A DNA stretch of 64,000 bases from Marsupella aquatica (lineage: Eukaryota; Marchantiophyta). This document shows positions 45,601 through 54,837 of this stretch, piece after piece. The position numbers and the translations under genes were made by a program. Below the pieces are notes generated by a model. It was not told where the DNA came from, searched no databases, and was given only the letters and a program-made list of their open reading frames with translations. Position 1 is the stretch's first letter, and the number at the start of each line of letters is the position of its first letter. The DNA is taken from contig OZ316893.1 in the NCBI GenBank assembly GCA_973895155.1, positions 17,174,001 through 17,238,000 of the forward strand. Reading direction: 5' to 3'.

Positions 45601-45899
45601 GTGCAGAATTGAATGACTCCTTCTGAATCCGTGGGCTGGACGTAAAACCACATCCCAATTGAAGAGTTGTACCCAGAGCTCCGAAATGAATCCTTGAGCT
45701 TATCGATAGATGCACTATTTTTCTGTAAAGTCCGAACGATTTCCATGTGAACAAGCCGACAAAGAGGGATACACGGCGGCTCTTTCTTCTCCCCCCTGAA
45801 ATTGACTCCAAATAACATTGCGTATTTCTCGATCACAGCATCCATGGACAGAACTCCCTCGCCCCCGTCCTCCATCGAAAAATCTATGTAAGACTCCAT
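42668..45899 (-). pseudogene. Divergent ParB-DNA methyltransferase gene, multi-exon
   Basis: First exon (45899-45334) starts MESYIDFSMEDGGEG. It has a ParB-like front (IPLCRLVHMEIVRTLQ ... SIDKLKDSFRSSGY) and an intact GxHR box (VFDGNHRLYSW, about 45462-45490). A donor (AACCA|GTAAGT) and acceptor (TTACAG at 45226) join it to a second exon (from 45225: VVEPSWILDANRINWIL). Later exons hold FFSTIWQSKYGDKEDY, a motif IV-like position without a DPPY box (SFGVDAGFIYLP), and, near 43355-43383, IVMDWTVGSGSTFVAG, a good SAM-binding motif I. The last exon ends SSSSESESSDLE. An in-frame TGA at 43546-43548 and a TAG near 44630 interrupt conserved-looking sequence. Exons between 44510 and 44860 are uncertain. 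Confidence 0.7.
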
Positions 45900-47286
45900 G
45901 ATGCCTCATTTTGGCTTTGGAATCGCTTGACTAATGTTTCGCAAAGAGTTCGACGCAAACGAACGAGTGACTCTCCGAGTATAAACTGATCCGGAGAATG
46001 AGGACTCGGATGTTTCAGAATGGCCAGGAGAATGATTCTCCATGTTTGTTTAAGATGCACACACATGCGGAACCCCACCGCAACGTGCTTCTCGCGTGAT
46101 GCAATGTTTCTTGTGGTGCTGTACCGATATGGACGAATGATTGACAATGACCCTAAACGTGCATAGAGGTCGTTCTAACGATCAAGGAAGACACTATCGC
46201 AAAAAGATCTTATCTGATATACCCTGTGGCAGACCGACATGTATGACAAGTACACATAAAAAAGCACGAGCATCCAAAAGCAGACCTACTAAAGGTTGAC
46301 ACTTGTCACATTTTAACTCATTTATAGGTACTCGTGAATATATTTATCCAGGAATTTGTTATAAATTGTAACGATAAACGGTCAAAGTTACTGTTTAAAA
46401 AGACCATTTATGTCAATATTCTACTTTGATCTAATATTAGCGCCTGGCGCTATTATTATGCTAGACTAAAATATATCTTGAAATAAAGGATTTTAATAAT
46501 AGCGCCTGGTGCTAGTAACATTGTACTAAAAAATCATGCGAATGATTGGACTGAAGCGAGAAAGTTTTTGTAATAAACGGCTTCTATTTCTATCAATTTT
46601 ATGAAAGTGCCAGGCACTATTTTTCTTTTAGTCTCAAATAGGGCTTAAATGTGTAGATTTCAATAATAGCGTCCGGCGCTAGTAACGAGACACTTCAAAA
46701 TGGCTTAGATGTTTGGACCCAAAATATGCGAGTTTCTATAAATAATGACCGTTACATCTTGACATTTTTATCAATTTTATGATAGCGCCTAGCGCTATTA
46801 TTATGATAACTTCTACTCCAGCTCAAATGGATCGATTTTAATATTAGAAGAGGGTAATATTGTCGTCTGCCATAAATAAGATGCTATTTCCAAGGAAACC
46901 CGATACATTTCAGCTTAAATGTTGGCATAATGAGTAGCTGTTGTAAGATGTTAACCTGTGTCAGTAACCAAAATGGCCGTTGATCTTTGCTTTTGTTGTT
47001 CATTTTTGGGCTCTTTCAGATGTGGAAAACGCTAGCGCCTGGCACTACTATATTACCCCGTCGGTTACAACGTCAAAACAATTAATTCAACAGTAACTAT
47101 CCACCGAATTGATGGTTTTGTCGTTTCTTGAACGGTAAGAAAATCCGTACCCAACGGATCCTATAACCGCTCGACGGCTCTTTCCATTTGAGACTTGGAT
47201 TAAGAAGAAACCCTCAACCATACAATCTAGCTTCATTTTACCATGTATCATTATTTTATATAGTTGGTTATCTTTGGGGAGTTAGA
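45900..47286. promoter_or_regulatory. Divergent intergenic region with six palindromes
   Basis: 1.4 kb between two divergent genes, AT-rich, no ORF of note. Six of the fifteen palindromes cluster at 46438-47047, spaced about 60-240 bp. This is where a shared promoter or replication/transposition control site would be expected. Confidence 0.5.
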
Positions 47287-50200
47287 ATGTCTCGCATTAT
47301 TCGAATAACGTGTCCGAATACAGGTGACGTTGTGACGATCCCTGTGTCGATTTCCAAAACCACAAAACATGTTAGTGATAATTACCTGTGTGGAAGATTT
47401 GGGGTGACGGGAAAACATATTTTGAGTGTCAGAACTTTGAACGATGGGCCCGCTCATTTTGATATTGAAGCGGAGGACGTTGTTTGGAATCTCGAATATG
47501 GCGTGGAGTACTTGATTTTCATTCAACTAAGGGACATCGTTCAGGTCAAGGTGGAGAGGCCTCAGGTGGCTCACGATGTGATTGACCTTACGTCCGACGC
47601 TGAATGCTCTAAGGGTTCTCCACCAATCTCAAAGGGCGGTGAGGTCAAGAAGGAGGGCGGCAGTACCAGTTTGTTGATGCTCCAGGTACCCCCCATATTG
47701 ATTGCGTCGGAGGGGTGTGATGATGGAGACACTCTAACTCGTCCTGTTCTGGTTGTGTACAGAAGAAGCGCACTTGATGCCTTGTTGAAGTCAACTGGAC
47801 AAAGTGAGTTATCGCGCTTTGTTAGGTCTGAGGCATTCATTCACAAACAAGTTGAATGCTTACTTGTAGAGTACAATGGGAATACCATATTTGAGCTTCC
47901 ACCTGTTCAAGGTGTTGGCTCGAAACAGGGATCGTCTGCAAAACATGGATCGATCCAAGGATTGCTACCTCTGGACTAGAATCTTTCCTACTTTTGCTAA
48001 TGTCGTTCCGAAGAAGATGTGGGAGTTTGGGAAAGTAAGTTGTAGTGGTTCTCTCGAATGCTGAAATAGAGCATGTGAGTTTTACACCAGGACTCAAGTC
48101 TGAAACTGTAATGGATGGGATGGGACCCCCAAGCTCTCTGGTCAGCATTGTCCTGGGAGGTTGATCGATGTTGGAGGAATTGTTTGTCGCTATTGCCTTC
48201 AAGTTCCATTTTGTGTTGAGTCTTGTCCAGCAAAAATGTTTTATATGTACCCGCAAGTTTTGATCGAAAATGACACTGCAAAACACATGTCACGACTTGC
48301 AATCCATATGGGGGTGCACAACCATCCATGTTGGAAGGTCTGGTCTAGAAGTGCTGAGAAAATAGCAATAGAAGAGATACGGAGACAGCATGAGAAGTCT
48401 CCTTCTTCTACACCGTGCATTTTGAAAAATGAGATCACTGGATCTTTAATGGATGCCGTAAGTGAGTCTGTGGATGACATTTCAAAGCTAGAAGAATCAG
48501 AAATCTGGAAATCACTTATGCTCGTTTCAACACCTCAGAAGTTTTCTGCGTTATGTAAGAGCGTTCGTAAAGATCAGGTTGGTCAAGGTGATTTGGAATA
48601 TCTGGTTTGCATGCAGAAGAATGTTACGTTTCCTTTTCTCCAAAGATATCTTCTTCCTGGGCAGGGCTGTAAAGGTGATAGAGCACATATTTTCAAAATG
48701 ACTATATCAAAGGTCATGGATCGGGAGTAGATTTACTACGTCAGATGAAGAAAGGGGGGCCTCTAGAAGGAGCATGGGTGAGCTTTGATGTGATGAAAAG
48801 GATGTCCAAAGAATGGAGTACTTTTAGTGCACATGTGTATGACCATAACTATCGAGCTTTGTGCACAATATTTACTTGTGAACTCAAAGTAGAGGACACT
48901 GCATCGCTTGAGAAAGCTTGGAGGTTGATGATCGAAGTCGCTTTGGAGAACGGTTTAAAGGGCGTGGAAATCCATGGTTTCATGGCAGATAACGCTCAAG
49001 CAGGATGGATAGCGGTTAGGAATGTCTTCTTTGATGGCCATCCAAACCCGGAGAGAGCGATCGGATGCATTCCACTTTTATCAGTCTTTGCATCGGCACT
49101 CTATCAAAGGAGTACTTGAAGAAAAACGTGCTGAACATCGAATCCTTTGGGACAAGTTGCGCAATGCTGCTTCATTTGTGGAAGCCTACAGGGTTTCACG
49201 AGAGATTGATTCATGGTGGAGATCTGGAAATTGTATTCCTGGGAAACTTAGAATGTTGCAAGGATGGATTGCTTGGTGGGTTGTGAAGTGGCGTCAGTGG
49301 GGAAACTTCATACGTTTGGTGAGTCAATGTATACTAGCGCCTGGCGCTAGTATTAATCTCCCTTTTCTAATTGTGATCTTTACTCATGTTTTTTGCCAGC
49401 GCCGGGCGCTAACGTACAAATAGCTTGATAGCGTCTTCAATCTTCACAATCATCATGAAAAACATTCATACCTTTCGTCCGCCCATTTTGAAGTTCCACT
49501 TTATTTTTTATTTGATATATTGTACTGAATTTGACAAAACTCTTTTTCAGAGCAAAAGTGCACTTGAAGGGGGGATGATTCCCAATTGCACTGGTTCTGA
49601 AGCTGTTCACGGAATCATGAAAGCATGGTAGGGAAAGAAAACAGTTGGTTTGTTCGAAGGATGTAAGACCGATCACAACAGAGCAATCTCACAAATAGCA
49701 GCCTATACAGCATATCGTGAAAGGCTCCATCGGGGTACCGGTCCAACAGTGTTTGAATTGGCTTTTCGTTCGGCTGACCAGGCAGGGTCCCCAAAACTCT
49801 TCGAAGAAGCCTCTAATATGTTACTCGCAAATGCAGCTGAATTTAATTTGGAGAGGGATTCTCCGTTGAATGGGGATTTTGTGACAAAGTCTATGAAAAG
49901 AAAAGGTCCAGCGACCGGGAATGTCTCTCCACAAGACTCCCATCGACATGACACGGTTCTCATAACTACACCAAATACCCGAGGTTGCAAGAGGAGAAAT
50001 TTGAACTCATCCGAGTTTGAGCACATTCCGATACTTAGAACTCCTCCTTCGAATCCAGTTATCGATTTGTCTGAAAGTGGCTCTCCAGTTTCCCATCATG
50101 TCACTCAATCTTTCAAAGTTCCAGAAAGTGCTCTGAACACCACTCCATTCATTCTTGTAGACACTTTGCTTTTTGAAGTGGACATTGTACCTGGGTCTTG

Positions 50201-50645
50201 GCATCTGCGGAGAGTTTCCAGACACGGTGCTGGACCACAGTGTAATGGGACGTTGTCTGGAAGTTGTGATAGAGATGAGTGTCGTAATCAAATTAAGAAG
50301 GTCGGATATCCTTCAAATGCAGGGGTTTTCGGAATAGTCGTCAAAGGTTACCGCTTATTCAGAGGTGAACACCATCCAGAGCTTGTCTGGTTCTGCCCCA
50401 CTCGTGATTGGTGGAAGAGCCGCCCTCGTCGAGGTATTGTGAACCTCCCTACTTTCCCAGACTTTTTGCCAGTACAGAAAGGCACTCATCTTTCAAGTCT
50501 GGAGTTGAATTTCCTTCAAGAGCAGGGCATTGAAGTCTTGAGAGGAGGTGCTATTTCACGTTGTCCTTCTCCATTTGAACTGAGAATCAACATTGACGTT
50601 TTTCCTGAAAAGATCGATCTTGCACAAGTTAACATCCGTTTTTGA
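47287..50645 (+). pseudogene. Mutator-like transposase with HNHP zinc finger and SUMO-interaction motifs
   Basis: The first exon starts MSRIIRITCPNTGDVV and contains HDVIDLTSDAE, a textbook SUMO-interaction motif (V-I-D-L-T plus acidic). A Cys/His finger of the FLYWCH/GCM-like transposase type follows at about 48175-48330 (CRYCLQVPFCVESCPAK ... GVHNHP). The DDE region reads GAWVSFDVM, VYDHNYRALCTIFTCELKVEDT, then FMADNAQAGWIAVRNVFF with the second Asp and H-F-x-x-S-L-H-R-H. An intron 49319-49550 (GTGAGT...TTTTTCAG) carries two palindromes. The last exon has a TAG at 49629-49631, AYTAYRERLHRGTGPTVFELAFRSAD and a second SIM-like PVIDLSESGSP. Frameshifts near 48150, 48715 and 49070 make it a pseudogene. 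Confidence 0.75.
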
Positions 50646-51880
50646 ACGAGAAACGGGCGTGCGATGAGCTCCAGATCAAATCTCACTTAGGAATATCGTA
50701 AAAGGATTGAATCAACAACGAAAGAAACAATGACTTTGATCAAAACTATGGAAGTTTCATCTGGAAATTCATACGGGAAACGATTCCAGATACGCACACA
50801 TGCACATTTACGAACTGCAAATACTTACTGGGTGCAGATTTGCATTTTCCCTTGTTGCTCTTGTGAAGATTTCTTTCATCGACATTCTTGAGGGAAACCT
50901 TTCATGCCATGTAAACACTTGTACTGGGTTTACAAAGTTATCTGCAAGCTTGATCCTGTGGACAATATCCTCGCAAGCCAACCGATTCTTACCATTGCGG
51001 AACTGCGTTATATTCTAGGGAGGCAGAATGCTGATGGTTTATAGGAAGGTTTAGTATTCTAGTTTACGTTCAACGGGTATGTAGGACTTGTTGTTTCGTA
51101 ACGGTAACTTTGTTTTGGTTAGCGCCCGACGCTAGTAAACAACATTTGGTTTCTTTTCAACACGGCTCAATCTTTTGTGGGTTTCACAAAAAACTTAATT
51201 TGTTTTTACAATTTTACGGATGTGTAAATTTCATTGTACGGGTAACGGAGATTTGTTTGTATTCAATCGTCACTTGGCCTTCAGTTTTGTTAGCGCCCGA
51301 CGCTAGACTCCATTTCCTTACTTGGTTGCAGTTTGTAGTTTCCAGGTCTGAACGTGTGGATTTCTTTTGCATGCATTCTCGAGGATGACCTTTTCTTGCC
51401 TTATAAACCATTATCCTCTGATCATTCCGGTAGATGGTGAGAGGGTATTTTGTTAATGATATTTTGTAACGGTATCAAATGCTTGGTTAGGACTAAGCGC
51501 TAGTAAAGGCATCTTCCGATAATTGTCGTTTTCCCCATTGTTTTGAGTTTATGTTGAATTTGACATCTTTGGTTTGGTCCAAAATTAAGCCTTTTTTGTG
51601 AATGATAGTACCAAGTCTCTTGTTTTGTTCCACTATTTTTCCTGTTATGATCATCACTGTTTCCTGTTTCCTGTAACGGAGGTCGGGCCCGAATTTTCGA
51701 ATGTTTTTTTTATTGGTGTTGCTCACAACAGTACGGATGATGACAATTCCTTGAATGTTTTTCCTGATGTGAGTAAAAACATTGCTGATAACAGTAAAAC
51801 TTTCCTGATATGAGGAAAGTGTTTGCTCGTATCAGTAAAAAAATCTCTTGTTTCCTGGCACGGTGTAAAGCCTCGGATAG
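50646..51880. other. Right flank of the transposase block, no gene
   Basis: AT-rich. It holds the last three palindromes (51120, 51291, 51488). Beyond 51502 none occur, which suggests the block ends between about 51500 and 51880. No terminal inverted repeat matching 41.5-42.6 kb was found by eye. Confidence 0.5.
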
Positions 51881-51929
51881 TATAGGAAAATTATAAATGC
51901 CTGTAGTATAACAAATCTATGAAATGAAT

Positions 51930-52336
51930 GCATGACCATGCACATAGGAAACATATTATTAGACAAAATAAAACTAGGATATCCAAAACGGAACCATTGG
52001 ATCCCAATATGTAATGATGGTAGTACTCTTTCCTTGAGAAGAAAGCGGCAAGGTTTTAATGAGGCTACATCAATGGGAATACCAATTAGATAATCTAGGG
52101 TTAAAACTGTGGTTACTTTACACACCCATAAACTAACCAAGGGGGAGTGTTGTAAACCATAGTTTACACTTAACCCTAGAATAAGGTTACCTTTAACCTT
52201 ATATGATGTAACCCAATGGCTACATAATGCCATACCTTAATGGAGAGAATGATCTTTTATCATGACAGAAAACCTTCTCTCACAACAATATATGATGAAG
52301 TTCTTTATTGAACGCGAATAAAGTTGGCATGAGTAT
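51930..52336 (+). mobile_element. Copia-like retroelement tail with short LTR
   Basis: About 51938-52147 reads like a decayed copia C-terminus (HIGNILLDKIKLGYPK ... VVTLHTHKLTK) and ends in the polypurine-type AACCAAGGGGGAG. This is followed by TGTTGTAAACC (52148), the standard copia junction. The LTR probably runs to about 52329 (…AATAAAGTTGGCA). A primer-site-like TGGTATCA begins at 52337, as after a 5' LTR, so the piece may come from recombination between LTRs. Confidence 0.45.
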
Positions 52337-52469
52337 GGTATCAATGTCTTCATATAATTTGTATTTAAGCATGTATTTCATTTTCATCATGCTTCCCATA
52401 TCCCATGACATATATTATGACCTTGACATTTGTGCCTCGCTTAAACATTTTTTCTCTCATGGACATGTT

Positions 52470-52606
52470 TTGCTCATCTCAATATCTTTTATCACCTCGA
52501 CATATTTATATCACTTGACATCCTTTTATCACCTTGACATATTTATATCACTCGGCATCTTTTTATCACTCGACATCTTTCGTGCAACACACGAGCATGG
52601 GGCTAG
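52470..52606 (+). mobile_element. Helitron-like 3' end, copy 1
   Basis: Short repeats of the CTTGACAT/CATCTTTTATCAC type lead to a hairpin TCGTG-CAACA-CACGA (52580-52594), then nine bases to CTAG (52603-52606) followed by T. A small hairpin about 10 bp before CTRR, with T after, is the 3' end rule of Helitrons. The 5' TC end was not located. Confidence 0.55.
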
Positions 52607-52607
52607 T

Positions 52608-53255
52608 ACTACTATAATACCCTATCCGGCCAAAAGTGGATGTAGTTGGTTTACAAAATCACTTTTGGAGGGAAGATTCAATGACCCTTGTATTTATAAG
52701 CTGTTTTATCCTAGCCTTTCATTTGTCAAAAACATTATCTCTAACCCAAGCAAGACAAAGTATTTTGGTATGCACAAAGATTCTCTAAGAAGGGGGCATG
52801 ATGGCATACACTTTATGTGAATGCCATGTGTTGCCATTGGAATGGGGCACTTGGAACACCATTATGAGGGGATAATTAGGGACTAGGAGACAAAGGTCAA
52901 AGTAGGGAGGGGAATTAATGATACACCCATGGGTGAAGGGATGAATAGTATCATACCCTCCCATAGTCCCATGAGTACAAGATAAGGGATGAGACAAAGT
53001 GGAGCAAAGGAAGGTGAAAATACAGATAATAATAATAAGGCAATACGAGGAAAAAAGGAGGAGAAAAGGGACATCATTGCCTTTCATTGGGTTTTTTTTT
53101 CAGGGGAGGGGGGGGGGAGAAGGGAGAGGCAGCCCAAGAGAAAGGGGGAGAGGGAGGCAATGAGGAGTACGGGGGTTGTCACCCTCCACCTAGGGTTGTG
53201 TAAATATGCATGTTTATGTTGTCCTCACCTATCTCCCTGATCACTTTTGCAACAA
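52608..53255. other. Intergenic remnant
   Basis: No gene. It includes a G-rich run near 53105 and purine-rich sequence. It separates the two Helitron-like ends. Confidence 0.4.
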
Positions 53256-53753
53256 TCTCTCTTTGACATCTTTCTCTTCTATGGACATCTTTTCCCAACC
53301 TCAGCATAGTTTTCTTGCCTTGACATCTTTTAATCACCTCACATCATTTCTCCCCTCCATATCTTTTCTCCTCTCGACTTCTTTTGCACTCCTTGACATC
53401 ATTTTGTCTCCTTGACATTTTTTCTCAACTTAACATTTTATCTTTTTCTCATCTCGTCATCTTTTTCTCACCTTGACATCTTTTCTCACCTTGCCATCTT
53501 TTATCTCATCTTGCCATCTTTTTCTCTCCTTGAAATCTTTTCTCACCTTGAATTCTTTATCTCATCTCTCCATCTTTTTTCTCACCTTGACATCTTTATC
53601 TCATCATGAAATCTTTTTCTCTTCTCAAAATATTTTTCTTGCCTTAACATCTTTATTCACCTTGACTTCTTTTCCTCACCTCAACATCTTTTTTCAGTTC
53701 AAGATCTTTCTTCACCTTGACATCTTTTGTGCAACGCACGGGCATGGGGCTAG
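53256..53753 (+). mobile_element. Helitron-like 3' end, copy 2, with 18-20-bp minisatellite
   Basis: More than twenty degenerate copies of a CACCTTGACATCTTTTCT unit run up to a hairpin GTGC-AAC-GCAC (53729-53739), then GGGCATGGGG and CTAG (53750-53753) with T following. The last 35 bp match copy 1 closely. Tandem repeats just before a Helitron 3' end are common in plants. The long open frames here are repeat artefacts. Confidence 0.6.
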
Positions 53754-54512
53754 TATTCACATATTTTGCATTGATAAATATGCCCTGGTTTAGTAGATGC
53801 ATCACAAGTTCACCAAAGTAACCAAGAGAATTATATACAAAAACCGTGACATATTTATGGACCCCCATTAGGGGTCTCTTGCAAATTCTCTGGCACGGGA
53901 GCGCGCCCTGTCAGCACAGATGTAGACAAACAAGGCAAGACCATTTTGAAATGAAAATTACTACCCACGTCATGTTTGTGGCCATTTTTGTGTAACTTTT
54001 GGGTCGCCATGTTGTAAATTCTAAGTGTAAATATAAATACATACAATATTTTTTGGTATTTTTTAATGCTAACTGTTATATTTACTTTTAGGTTTTTTAT
54101 AAATTCAATAAATGTGTGAAATGTTGTGGACTCATATAATTTTTTAATGTTATAACCATATAAGTAGATGTTTAGAAGCAATTATGGTAACTACCCATAT
54201 AACTGATTAAAAATAGTTAGACAATTTACTCATCTCAAACAACAGTAGTGCGTACAAGGGGGAGAACATCACCATAGCATTGTTCTCTATCTCTTCTTCC
54301 AGTCGAGCACATTGGGATTTTTTGCCCAGAAGCAAGTTTACAGTTTTCCAAAATAAGCGCTGCCTAGCTAATACTACTTTGTGTTCAATCCACATTGGAA
54401 TCCACATATGAAAGTTGTACAATCAAGGGACATGTTGGGCTCTTACATCGCACATTGCGCTTAAGTGAAAATAGATGATTCACGAGGTCCTCGGGGGCCT
54501 CACTCTAAAAAA
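53754..54512. other. AT-rich intergenic DNA, nothing recognised
   Basis: No ORF with protein character, no repeat structure noted. Confidence 0.4.
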
Positions 54513-54518
54513 GTCTCA

Positions 54519-54831
54519 CCCTGGGGAATCACTTGTTGGATTATTAGAACGAGGTGCAAAAAAATGAAGGTTATTTTTTAATAATATTGGGGTAATGATT
54601 ACAATTAAAAACTTATACTAAAGGCATTTAAAAATCCAATTTTGGTAAAACTTTTAGTTTTTATATTCAGCAAGGTATTTAAGAATTTTTCAAAGTCGTA
54701 TAATAAAGGACCATACAAGGTATTTTTAATTTAATTTATTTTTAAATTTATTTTTAAATTTATTTTTTAAATTTATTTAGTTTATTCTCACGTGTTTTAG
54801 GGGTTTTACTCTAAGTGATTCCCCAGGGGGG
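54519..54831. mobile_element. MITE-like element of about 310 bp
   Basis: Terminal inverted repeats CCCTGGGGAATCACTT (54519-54534) and its inverse (54813-54828) enclose a very AT-rich core with repeated TTTAAATTTATT. GTCTCA stands on both outer sides (54513-54518 and 54832-54837), a possible target duplication. No coding capacity, as expected for a MITE. Confidence 0.65.
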
Positions 54832-54837
54832 GTCTCA

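Larger units (their letters stand above)
42613..51502. repeat. Dispersed 15-bp palindrome family (TAGCGCCTGGCGCTA)
   Basis: Copies at 42613, 43709, 43770, 45249, 46438, 46500, 46605, 46667, 46783, 47033, 49335, 49397, 51120, 51291 and 51488 (start positions, 15 bp each). Four are perfect apart from the centre base (43709, 45249, 46438, 49335). Others vary by one to three bases, sometimes symmetrically (46605 reads AAGTGCCAGGCACTA). Many are followed by GTAAC/GTAAA or ATTATTATG. All fall in the intergenic region, introns or UTR/flanks of the two genes of this block, none in a recognised exon. They look like protein-binding sites or termini of tiny mobile units. Confidence 0.9.

Noticed and set aside
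45884-46147. Minus-strand ORF upstream of the ParB-methylase start
   Set aside because: Different frame, no similarity to the module, and the ATG at 45899 gives a better start; treated as 5' flank.
47587-47603. Palindrome-like ACGTCCGACGCT in the transposase exon
   Set aside because: Lacks the TAGC arms and encodes the SIM-like LTSDAE; it is a chance resemblance within coding sequence.
53256-53793. Open frames rich in Ser/Phe/Leu/His over the minisatellite
   Set aside because: They arise from the CTTGACATCTTTT repeat and have no protein character.
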